A stretch of DNA of 64,000 nucleotides from the NCBI GenBank assembly GCA_963712175.1, contig CAVQGZ010000004.1, positions 992,001-1,056,000 of the forward strand, in the 5' to 3' direction. Positions 18,658-26,532 of this stretch are shown here, one piece after another (position 1 is the first letter of the stretch; every line of letters begins with the position of its first letter). The DNA is from CAVQGZ01 sp963712175 (lineage in GTDB: Bacteria; Actinomycetota; Actinomycetes; Jiangellales; Jiangellaceae). The notes below the pieces were generated by a model, which was not told where the DNA came from, ran no database searches, and saw only the letters and a program-made list of their open reading frames with translations. The translations under genes were made by a program, and so were the position numbers.

Positions 18658-20187
18658 TCACTGGGAGCGACGTCGAGCCCGCCTGATCACGGCCACCACT
18701 CCCCAGATCAGCAGCACGAGAACCAGCACCACTACGCCCAGGATGATGCCGATCCAGGCGAGCAGGCCTAGGCGGAACGAGTCGTGGTCCGGCGGTGCAG
18801 GGTCTTCCACGACACCGCTCGGGCCGGCTGACACGTCGATGACGGCGACTGTTCCGGCGTGGTCGGTCGGCAGGCAGACGCCGGCGCCAGTGATGGGTTC
18901 CCCGACGCCGGCGGCGGCGAGCGCCGCCGATGCCTCCTCGGTCGTTGCCACCTGCTGCGGCGACGAGCACTCCCACACGTCGTCCCCGTCGGGCCACTCG
19001 TTGCCGAAGATCTCCGTGCTGACCGGGCTCGCACCGTTGGCGACGAAGACGTAGTCGAGCCTCTCGGTGAAGCCGGCAGGGTTGCCGTCCTCGAGGGCAA
19101 CCTCGAGCCGGTCGAGGTCCGGCCCAGCGAGGTCGGCGGCCGTGCCCCAGGTGTAGCTCGCCGGGTCCAGAGCATCGGGGCTGGCATTCTCGTAGCCCGC
19201 GTCCAGCATCGTCCAGAACGCGTTGCACGCGACGTTGGCCGTCTCGAGCGTCGGGTTCTCTGGCTGGGCGGAGCAGGCGTCGTTGGCGACCGGCTGCTCA
19301 CCTGGGTTGGGAGCGCCAGGCGCGCGCGGGTCGCGTGGGTCAGCGTTGAAGTCACCCATGACGATCAGCGGCACCGTCGTGGACTCAAGGTCCTCCACCA
19401 TCTGCTGGGCCTGAAGGGCTCCTGCGGGAGGACGGTCCTCGTTGACGTAGGCCTCCAGGTGCGTCGTGACCACGCGGACGGTCGTTCCGGCCACGGCTAT
19501 GTCGGCCCATGTGTAGCCACGATCGATGGTGAAGACGACCGGGACGATCGGGGCTCGCTCGTCGTACTCGGTGTTGCCCACGGCGACCACGTCGTCGGCC
19601 AGCTCCGAGCGCACCAGCAACGCGTCCCCGATCTGGAAGCCGCAGTAGGCGGTGTCACGCCCGAAGATCGGCTGGAAGGTGTCCGGGTCATTCACGGTCG
19701 TAGCGAACGGCACTGCTGGGATCTCGTAGCCCGGGTTGTCGGCCAGCTCCCCGTCGGCCTCGGCGACGACGTACTCCTCTCCCACGTCGGCGAGGGCGGC
19801 GATCAGCTGCTCGGTGAAGTCGAAGACCGGCGTCAGGCCACCGAACAGCCCGGTCCGGCACCCCCACACGGTCGCCTCCTGCAGTCCGATGACGTCGGGC
19901 TGATAGCGCGCGACCTCCTCAGCGAGCTGCTCGGCCCGCACGTCGAAGTCGGTGTCGGCCACCTGGTCCCACATGTACTGGGCCGCTGCCGCAAGATCCG
20001 GGAGGAGCTCCAGCCCCACCGTGTAGTCCGCGCCGAGGTACAGGTTGCGGGCCATCACGGTGAGCGTGCTGGCGTCCTCCTGAGTGGAGGGCTCGTCCTG
20101 AGCGCTCGCTGTGGCGCCGCCGGACAGCAGGACCAGGGCCACGACGGCGCCGGCAGATGCGAGACGGGTGAGGCGTCTGGGGTTCAC
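18658..20187 (-). CDS. Cell-surface endonuclease/exonuclease/phosphatase-family protein
   Basis: A protein of about 509 residues with an exported, membrane-anchored layout. From the GTG at 20187 it begins VNPRRLTRLASAGAVVALVLLSGGATASA, a signal peptide. The DNase I-like domain shows TVMARNLYLGADYT, DVIGLQEATVW (metal-ligand Glu), VVTTHLEAY, VIMGDFNADPRDP and a late LDYVFVANG. A C-terminal hydrophobic helix (LLAWIGIILGVVVLVLVLLIWGVVAV) is followed by RRARRR, a stop-transfer anchor. Members cleave nucleic acid or phosphodiesters such as sphingomyelin or inositol phosphates; the substrate is unknown. The frame stays open upstream but the signal peptide fixes the start. Confidence 0.82.
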   Translation of the reverse strand: MNPRRLTRLASAGAVVALVLLSGGATASAQDEPSTQEDASTLTVMARNLYLGADYTVGLELLPDLAAAAQYMWDQVADTDFDVRAEQLAEEVARYQPDVIGLQEATVWGCRTGLFGGLTPVFDFTEQLIAALADVGEEYVVAEADGELADNPGYEIPAVPFATTVNDPDTFQPIFGRDTAYCGFQIGDALLVRSELADDVVAVGNTEYDERAPIVPVVFTIDRGYTWADIAVAGTTVRVVTTHLEAYVNEDRPPAGALQAQQMVEDLESTTVPLIVMGDFNADPRDPRAPGAPNPGEQPVANDACSAQPENPTLETANVACNAFWTMLDAGYENASPDALDPASYTWGTAADLAGPDLDRLEVALEDGNPAGFTERLDYVFVANGASPVSTEIFGNEWPDGDDVWECSSPQQVATTEEASAALAAAGVGEPITGAGVCLPTDHAGTVAVIDVSAGPSGVVEDPAPPDHDSFRLGLLAWIGIILGVVVLVLVLLIWGVVAVIRRARRRSQ

Positions 20188-20257
20188 GGCCAGCAGGCTA
20201 GCGACATGCCCACCCAGCCTGCGAGTGAAGCCGGACGTGGCCGCGCATGATGAGCGC

Positions 20258-22528
20258 ATGCCGCACCCGGGGGACGCTTCGCAGCGTCGCTGGCCGCGAC
20301 TTCTCGCGCTCGTGGGCCTCGCACTCGTCCTGGTTCTGGGCGTGGGCGTCGTCGTTGCGGTCGACCGAGTGCCGCGTGACGACGTGGAGGCGCCGCAGCC
20401 CGGTCGGCTCGTGGTCGACGAGCCCGCTCTCGGCCAGTGGCGCGTCGGCGATGTCGACGTCACCATGACAGAGTCCGGCCTGTCCATGGTCGACAGCACG
20501 CGCGACGACCTCGTGGTGTGGGAGTCGGTGCCGGAGGTGGCGTTCCTGCTCGGCGTCCTCGGCGAGGTGGCCTGGACGGAGTACCGCGGCTACTTCTGGG
20601 CGGATACGCGACACGAGTGCGAGCTCGTCGACCAGGAGGTGCGCTCGGCGACCGATGACGGGGGCCGCCTGCAGTTCTCAGGTGTCCTGACGGGGTGCGG
20701 CCAGCAGCGTGAGTACTCGATCGACGTCGATGAAGGGCCGGATCCCGGTGATGTCGCCGTGGAAGTCGCCGCCCGCAACATCGATGCGGTGACGCTCGTG
20801 AGCGCCCGCTCCTCAGACGCGGGGGTGCACGGTCTCGGCGAGCAGTTCGCGCCCTTCGACCTGTCCGGAACGCTGGTCCCCCTCGTCGTCCGTGAGCAGG
20901 GGGTGGGACGCGGCCACCAGCCGCTGACGTTCCTCGCCGACATCACGAACCGCGGTGCCGGCGGGACGCACCAGACCACGTACGCGGCATGGCCGAGCCT
21001 GGTGACCGAGGACATCCGTGGGATCTCACTGGACCCCTCGGAAGCCGCCTCACACGCCTTCGCGCTCGCTGATGCCCGCTCGTCGGAATGGGTCGCCATG
21101 ACGTCCTGGAACTCCACGATGAGCGCCGTGCTCACCGCAGACGTGGACCCGCTGTCCCTCGTCGAGCGTCGGGCGGCGGGTGAGACCAGGGCTGGCCTGC
21201 CCCGGTGGCTGCTCGACGGCGCCGTCCTCGGGCTGCAAGGGGGCACTGAGAAGGTTCGGCGTGTCGTGGACGAGATGACGGCCGCCGGCAGCGTGCTGTC
21301 GGCCGTGTGGTTGCAGGACTGGACGGGGCAGCGTCAAGCGCAGCTCGGCGACCGGCTGTGGTGGACCTGGCAGCTGGACGAGCAGCGCTATCCCGGCTGG
21401 GACGAGATGGTCGACGACCTCGCCGACCAGGACATCCGGGTGCTCACCTACGTGAACACGTGGCTCGTCGATGCAGCCGACAAGGGTGACGACACGATCC
21501 GCAACCTCTACGCGGAAGCGGAGGAGCAGGGCTACCTGGTGCGCGACCCCACGGGGGAGGTCTACCTGCTCGACCAGGGTGGCTTCGATGCCGCCCTGGT
21601 CGACCTCAGCGACCGAGCGGCCCGGGACTGGTTCGCCTCGGTGATCGCCACCGAGGTGCTCGGGCGGGGTGTCGACGGGTTCATGGCCGACTTCGGCGAG
21701 GGACTGCCGTTCGACGCCGTTCTCGAGGACGGCGACGCGTCACTCGAGCACAACAGATGGCCACTGCTGTGGGCGCAGACGGTGGAAGAGGCGTGCGCGC
21801 TGGCCGACAAGCCGGACTGCGTCGCGTGGTTCCGCTCGGGCAGCGCCGGGATGGCCGAGCATGCGCCACTCTTCTGGAACGGCGACCAGATGGTGACCTA
21901 TGACGCGGACGACGGGATGGCGTCGGCCTTGCTGGGCACCTTCAGCGCAGGTGTGTCGGGCTGGCACGTGTCGCACTCCGACGTCGGCGGGTACACCAGC
22001 CTCAACGCCCAGGTCCGCGACTACGTCCGCCCCCCGGAGCTGAACCAGCGCTGGGCGGAGATGGAGGCCTTCGGGGTCGTCATGCGGACGCACGAGGGCA
22101 ACCGGCCGGCTGACAACCAGCAGGTCTACGACACCGCCGAGACGCGTGAGCCGTTCGCGCGGATGACGCGCCTGTACTCCGCTCTTGCCCCGTACCGGGC
22201 GCAGGTGGTCGAGCAGGCAGTTGCCACCGGTGCCCCGGCGCTGCGCCACGGCTGGTTGCAGTACCCGGGGACAGCGGCCGCGGACTCCGACCGCCAGTTC
22301 TTCTTCGGCCCGTCGATCCTGGTGGCTCCGGTCATGGCCGAAGGGGAGGACGCGGTGGACGTGACGCTCCCGCCTGGGACGTGGGTGCACCTGCTCACCG
22401 GCGAGCGGCTCGAGGGCGCAACCACAGTGCGCGTCGACGCTCCGCTGGGGACCCCGGCAGCATTCGTCGAGGCCTCTGACGAGAACGCCGAGGACATCAT
22501 GGCCATGGTGGCCGGAGCGGGCTTGTAG
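20258..22528 (+). CDS. Membrane-anchored GH31 glycosidase, probable sulfoquinovosidase
   Basis: A 756-residue GH31 protein closely patterned on the sulfoquinovosidase YihQ, which releases sulfoquinovose from sulfolipid glycosides. The nucleophile is Asp478 (GFMADFGE) and the acid Asp543 (WNGDQ). Residues known to bind the sulfonate in YihQ are all kept at the same spacing: Gln353-Asp-Trp, Arg366 and Trp369 (RLWW, +13 and +16 from the Gln) and Tyr579 in HSDVGGYT. Ordinary alpha-glucosidases do not keep this set. Unlike YihQ, it has an N-terminal hydrophobic helix (about residues 13-36), so the enzyme should face outside. The start at 20258 places this helix correctly. A patatin-like gene follows after 10 bases. 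Confidence 0.85.
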   Translation: MPHPGDASQRRWPRLLALVGLALVLVLGVGVVVAVDRVPRDDVEAPQPGRLVVDEPALGQWRVGDVDVTMTESGLSMVDSTRDDLVVWESVPEVAFLLGVLGEVAWTEYRGYFWADTRHECELVDQEVRSATDDGGRLQFSGVLTGCGQQREYSIDVDEGPDPGDVAVEVAARNIDAVTLVSARSSDAGVHGLGEQFAPFDLSGTLVPLVVREQGVGRGHQPLTFLADITNRGAGGTHQTTYAAWPSLVTEDIRGISLDPSEAASHAFALADARSSEWVAMTSWNSTMSAVLTADVDPLSLVERRAAGETRAGLPRWLLDGAVLGLQGGTEKVRRVVDEMTAAGSVLSAVWLQDWTGQRQAQLGDRLWWTWQLDEQRYPGWDEMVDDLADQDIRVLTYVNTWLVDAADKGDDTIRNLYAEAEEQGYLVRDPTGEVYLLDQGGFDAALVDLSDRAARDWFASVIATEVLGRGVDGFMADFGEGLPFDAVLEDGDASLEHNRWPLLWAQTVEEACALADKPDCVAWFRSGSAGMAEHAPLFWNGDQMVTYDADDGMASALLGTFSAGVSGWHVSHSDVGGYTSLNAQVRDYVRPPELNQRWAEMEAFGVVMRTHEGNRPADNQQVYDTAETREPFARMTRLYSALAPYRAQVVEQAVATGAPALRHGWLQYPGTAAADSDRQFFFGPSILVAPVMAEGEDAVDVTLPPGTWVHLLTGERLEGATTVRVDAPLGTPAAFVEASDENAEDIMAMVAGAGL

Positions 22529-22538
22529 GTTCAGCGAC

Positions 22539-23441
22539 GTGGCGACGATCGACCTTCCTCGTCCGGTGGCCTTCGCGATGGGCGGCGGTGCCGCCTACGG
22601 CGCCGTACATGTCGGCATGCTCAGAGCCCTGCGCGAGGCCGGTGTCACGCCCGACCTGGTCGTGGGAACGAGCGTCGGATCTCTCAACGGGGCACTGCTG
22701 GCTCAGCGTCCCGACACCGCCGTGGAGAACCTCGCCCGGGTGTGGCCGTCGATCACCGCGACCGACGTCTTCCCTGGCGGGTGGCTGACCCGCCTGCGCA
22801 CCTTGCAGTCGTCCAAGGCCTGGCTGTCGCCCAACGACGGGATCTCCGCCATCCTGCGGACCCACCTCGGCGCGGCGACCTTCGCCGACCTCACCCTCCC
22901 GTTCGGGGCCGTCGCGGCCGACTTCGCCACGGCCTCGCCGGTCACGCTCACCTCCGGTGACCTCCACACGGCGGTTCTTGCCAGCGCGGCCATCCCTGGA
23001 GTGCTACCGCCCGTGGACGTCGACGGGCGCTCGCTCGTCGACGGCGGGGTCCTCGCCAACGTCCCGGTGCGCCAAGCGGTGGAGATGGGTGCGGCCAGCG
23101 TCATCGTGCTCGACTGCGGGCTGTGGGGAATGGCCCTCGACCAGCCGGCTACCCTGATCGAGGTCATGCTTCGGGTGGCCGCGATCAGCGTCGGGCGCCA
23201 GCTCGCCCTTGACCTGCCCGACATCGCCGACCAGTACCCCGTCGTCTACCTGCCCGGGATGTTCCCCATGACGACCTCGCCGCTGGACTTCGGCCACCAC
23301 GCACGGCTCATGACAGCCGGCTACACCGCGGCCAAGCCCTTCCTGTCGGTGCTGCGGGTCGACGGACCTGGCCTGTACGGCACCCCACCGCTGCAGCTCG
23401 GCGGGCAGCACGGCAGCGGGCCCGACCAACGAGGGCTGTGA
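22539..23441 (+). CDS. Patatin-like phospholipase
   Basis: A 300-residue patatin-fold lipid acyl hydrolase using a Ser-Asp dyad. The oxyanion loop is AMGGGAAYGAVHVG (residues 13-26), the nucleophile Ser45 lies in GTSVGS and the Asp168 in DGGVLANVP. There is no signal peptide or clear membrane helix, so it is probably cytoplasmic. It starts with GTG 10 bases after the sulfoquinovosidase stop and ends 12 bases before metZ, so all three are likely one transcript. The lipid substrate is unknown. Confidence 0.88.
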   Translation: MATIDLPRPVAFAMGGGAAYGAVHVGMLRALREAGVTPDLVVGTSVGSLNGALLAQRPDTAVENLARVWPSITATDVFPGGWLTRLRTLQSSKAWLSPNDGISAILRTHLGAATFADLTLPFGAVAADFATASPVTLTSGDLHTAVLASAAIPGVLPPVDVDGRSLVDGGVLANVPVRQAVEMGAASVIVLDCGLWGMALDQPATLIEVMLRVAAISVGRQLALDLPDIADQYPVVYLPGMFPMTTSPLDFGHHARLMTAGYTAAKPFLSVLRVDGPGLYGTPPLQLGGQHGSGPDQRGL

Positions 23442-23453
23442 CATCCTTCCGCG

Positions 23454-24629
23454 GTGACCGACTGGCGCCCTGACACGACCGCCGTTCGTGCGGGCTTGTC
23501 GCGATCGTCGTTCGACGAGACTGCCGAGGCCCTGTACCTGACCTCCGGCTACGTCTACGGGTCTGCCGAGGAGGCCGCGGAGGCGTTTCGCGACGAGATC
23601 GACCGCTACATGTACTCGCGCTTCGGCAACCCGACGGTGGGCATGTTCGAGGAGCGCATGCGCGCCATGGAGGGCGCCGAGGCCGCCTTCGCGACGGCGA
23701 CGGGAATGGCGGCCGTCTTCACGGCGCTCGGCGCCCTGCTGGGTCAGGGTGACCGGGTCGTGGCCAGCCGCGAGCTGTTCGGCTCCTGCTACGTGGTCCT
23801 CGACGAGATCCTCCCCCGCTGGGGGGTCGAGACCGTGTTCGTGCCCGGTGGCGACCTCGACGCGTGGGCAGAAGCGCTGTCAGTACCGGCGACGGCGGTC
23901 TTCTTCGAGACGCCGAGCAACCCGATGCTGTCGCTGGTCGACGTGGCAGCGGTCAGCGAGCTGGCCCACGGCGCTGGAGCAAGCGTGGTCGTCGACAACG
24001 TCTTCGGGACCCCGGTGCTGTCCCGACCGCTCGAGCACGGCGCTGACGTCGTCGTGTACTCGGCGACCAAGCACATCGACGGGCAGGGCCGGGCCCTCGG
24101 TGGGGTGATCCTCGGGTCGCGCGACTTCGTCGACGGGCCGGTCAAGCACCTGATGCGCAACACCGGGCCGTCCATGTCGGCGTTCAACGCCTGGGTGATG
24201 GTCAAGGGCCTGGAGACGCTGTCGTTGCGCGTCCACGCCCAGACGAAGTCGACGCTGGAGCTGGCCCAGCAGCTGAGCGAGCACGAGCGGGTGCGCCGCG
24301 TCCTGCACCCGTGGCTGGCCTCGCACCCGCAGCACGAGCTGGCTCGGCGGCAGATGCTCGGCGGCGGAACGATCGTGACGTTCGAGGTAGACGGCGGGCA
24401 GGCCGAGGCGTTCGCCCTGCTCAACGCACTCGAGCTGGTCGACATCTCCAACAACCTCGGCGACAGCAAGTCGTTGATCACGCACCCGGCGACCACGACA
24501 CACCGTCGCCTCGGACCCGCCGGACGTGCCGAGCAGGGCATCACCGACGGGGTCGTTCGGCTCTCCGTGGGGCTCGAGGACACCGCCGACCTGGTCGGCG
24601 ACCTCACCCAGGCGCTCGCTCGCTTCTAG
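23454..24629 (+). CDS. metZ: O-succinylhomoserine sulfhydrylase
   Basis: A 391-residue Cys/Met metabolism PLP enzyme that makes homocysteine from O-succinylhomoserine and sulfide. Key motifs are YMYSRFGNPTVGMFEERM, the PLP-phosphate region ATGMAAVFTAL, SNPMLSLVD, and the PLP-binding Lys206 in VVYSATKHIDGQGR. The GQGR stretch and lack of the gamma-lyase pattern favour MetZ over cystathionine enzymes. The GTG start is 12 bases after the patatin stop. Its end overlaps the convergent pafC stop by four bases. Confidence 0.88.
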   Translation: MTDWRPDTTAVRAGLSRSSFDETAEALYLTSGYVYGSAEEAAEAFRDEIDRYMYSRFGNPTVGMFEERMRAMEGAEAAFATATGMAAVFTALGALLGQGDRVVASRELFGSCYVVLDEILPRWGVETVFVPGGDLDAWAEALSVPATAVFFETPSNPMLSLVDVAAVSELAHGAGASVVVDNVFGTPVLSRPLEHGADVVVYSATKHIDGQGRALGGVILGSRDFVDGPVKHLMRNTGPSMSAFNAWVMVKGLETLSLRVHAQTKSTLELAQQLSEHERVRRVLHPWLASHPQHELARRQMLGGGTIVTFEVDGGQAEAFALLNALELVDISNNLGDSKSLITHPATTTHRRLGPAGRAEQGITDGVVRLSVGLEDTADLVGDLTQALARF

Positions 24630-25603
24630 GCCAGCCCGTGGTGCTCGATCAGGCGCGCAGCCGTCCGCGAGCCGGCATCGGCCAGCGACGCCGGTGAGAC
24701 GACGAAGGCGTCCGCTCCGGCGATCGTCATCATGAGGCCGACGCGGTCGGCGACCGGCGGCAGGACGTGCGCCTCGACCTCGATGTCGGCGTCGGCGCGC
24801 AGCACGCGTGACCTCTCGGCGAACCGGCTGACCACCCACAGCACGTCCCTCGGTACGACCAGCCGGACCGGCGTCAGCTCACGGCTGCGCTCGATGCGCC
24901 GCTGGACGTCAGCCGGCCGCTCGAACGTCTCGTCCAACACCTCCATCTCGCGGATACCGCTGACCAGGAACGTGCGAATGTCCCCGTCGGGGTCCAGTGG
25001 GCCGGCGTCCACCTCGAAGCCCCGGCGTGTGCTGACGACCCGGTAGGGCTCGATCACCCGACGGCTCACCCCGGGCCGCCATGCCCGCCAGTAGTCGATA
25101 CGGACCCGATGCCTGTCGCGTACGGCCTGGCGCAACGTTCCGGCCAGCTCGCCTCCGTAGGGAGCCGTGCCGTCGATGCCGGCCATCAACGTCTCCGAGA
25201 GCCGTTGGACGGCGCCGGCGAGCACTTCGTTCTCGGGCTCCATGGCCGCCAGCTGTCGAGCCGACTGGTAGAGGGGGCCGAGGACGTCAGCGGAGAAGTA
25301 CTCCAGACCGAGCTCGGTCAGCGGCGCGTCGCTGGTGAGGCGGACTCGGGCCGCCTGTGTCGACACGGTCTCCTCGCCGGCCTCGGTGAGGAACTCGATC
25401 CCGATGCCCTCGGTGAGCGCCAGGTCGTTCGCGACGGGGAGATCGCGGTTCATGAAGACGGCGAGGTCCGCGCGCAGGTTCGCCACGGAGAGACCGGTCT
25501 CGGCCCCCAGCTGGTCCAGTGTCAGGCCGTCGGGGTGGTGCATGAGCAGGCCGAAGACCCGTGCCAACCGCTCCACCCGCTGGGCGTACCTGGCCGGGGG
25601 CAT
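24626..25603 (-). CDS. pafC: WYL-domain transcriptional regulator PafC
   Basis: A 325-residue regulator. The N-terminal helix-turn-helix-like region (RYAQRVERLARVFGLLMHHPDGLTLDQLGAE) precedes a WYL domain (VRIDYWRAWRPGVSRRVIEPYRVV) and a C-terminal WCX-like extension. In mycobacteria PafB and PafC work together as the LexA-independent activator of the DNA-damage response. The ATG at 25603 overlaps the pafB stop (ATGA). The usual nearby Pup-proteasome genes are absent here. Another role for this WYL pair is possible. Confidence 0.83.
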   Translation of the reverse strand: MPPARYAQRVERLARVFGLLMHHPDGLTLDQLGAETGLSVANLRADLAVFMNRDLPVANDLALTEGIGIEFLTEAGEETVSTQAARVRLTSDAPLTELGLEYFSADVLGPLYQSARQLAAMEPENEVLAGAVQRLSETLMAGIDGTAPYGGELAGTLRQAVRDRHRVRIDYWRAWRPGVSRRVIEPYRVVSTRRGFEVDAGPLDPDGDIRTFLVSGIREMEVLDETFERPADVQRRIERSRELTPVRLVVPRDVLWVVSRFAERSRVLRADADIEVEAHVLPPVADRVGLMMTIAGADAFVVSPASLADAGSRTAARLIEHHGLA

Positions 25604-26520
25604 CAAAGCGTCACCCCGTCGACGACGGCGCGCAGCTCGGTGCGCATCTCGTCGCGCACGAGGTCCGGTCCGATCACCACGACCCGACTGCCCAGCTCGT
25701 AGACCCGGCGACGAAAGGCCACCCGGTGCGTGACCGGGATGCGCATCACCACGTCCGGCCCCTCGTACTTCGCGTCCTGCGCCTGCCCGAGCAGTGCCTC
25801 GACGTGGCGCCGGTGCTCCTGCGTGGTGCGGACGGTCACCGTGACCGGCTCGTCGATCGCCCACGTGACCGGGTCGAGCTGGGGCCGCGCAGCTCGGTGG
25901 GGTACGAGTGCGGTTCCCGGCGCGTCGATGCGCACGTCGCTCATGCGCGCGACCACGAACGTCTTGGCCTCGCCGACCCCGTCCTCGTTTGCGGTGAGGT
26001 ACCACCCACCGGTTCTGGCGTGAAGCGCGTGCGGATGGACGACGCGTGGCTTGTCGCGGTAGGTGAAGCGCAGCAGGCAGTGCCCGGCCACGGCTCGCTG
26101 GACGAGCGCAAGCTCCGAGCCCGCCCGATCCGCCACGACCTGCAGGTCGTCGCTCACCGCGCCGTTCTCGTCGCCGAGGTCGTCGAACAGCTCGGCAAGC
26201 GAGGCCGCGCTCGCCGCCCTGAGCAGCTCGGCCCGCTGCGCCACCGTGAACTCGACGCGGAGCCGGTTGTCGACGGCCGTCAGCCGGTACCGGGCCATCT
26301 CCCCCTCACCCGCCACGTTGGCTATCTGCCATCCGAGGTTCTCGAGGTGCGCGATGTCGCGGCGAAGCTGGTCACGCTGGTTCAGCGTGGTGGTGCCGCC
26401 GTAGGGGATCGCGGCGAGCAGGTCGTCGGCGGCCATCGTGTGCTTGTCGGCTCCCGACAGCATCGAGAGGATCTGGGTCAGCCGTTCCATCGGGGCGAGC
26501 TGGTCACGTCCTTGCGCCAC
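25603..26520 (-). CDS. pafB: WYL-domain transcriptional regulator PafB
   Basis: A 305-residue WYL regulator. The N-terminal winged-helix part (MERLTQILSMLSGADKHTMAADDLLAAIPYGG, then NQRDQLRRDIAHLENLGW) is followed by the WYL domain with LLRFTYRDKPRVVHPHALHARTGGWYLTA. WYL domains of this type are thought to sense single-stranded DNA in the mycobacterial PafBC complex. The gene starts with GTG and is coupled to pafC. It lies 12 bases downstream of the oxoprolinase stop on the same strand, so it may be read from the oxoprolinase promoter as well as its own. Confidence 0.83.
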   Translation of the reverse strand: MAQGRDQLAPMERLTQILSMLSGADKHTMAADDLLAAIPYGGTTTLNQRDQLRRDIAHLENLGWQIANVAGEGEMARYRLTAVDNRLRVEFTVAQRAELLRAASAASLAELFDDLGDENGAVSDDLQVVADRAGSELALVQRAVAGHCLLRFTYRDKPRVVHPHALHARTGGWYLTANEDGVGEAKTFVVARMSDVRIDAPGTALVPHRAARPQLDPVTWAIDEPVTVTVRTTQEHRRHVEALLGQAQDAKYEGPDVVMRIPVTHRVAFRRRVYELGSRVVVIGPDLVRDEMRTELRAVVDGVTL

Positions 26521-26532
26521 GTCGTCAGTGTG

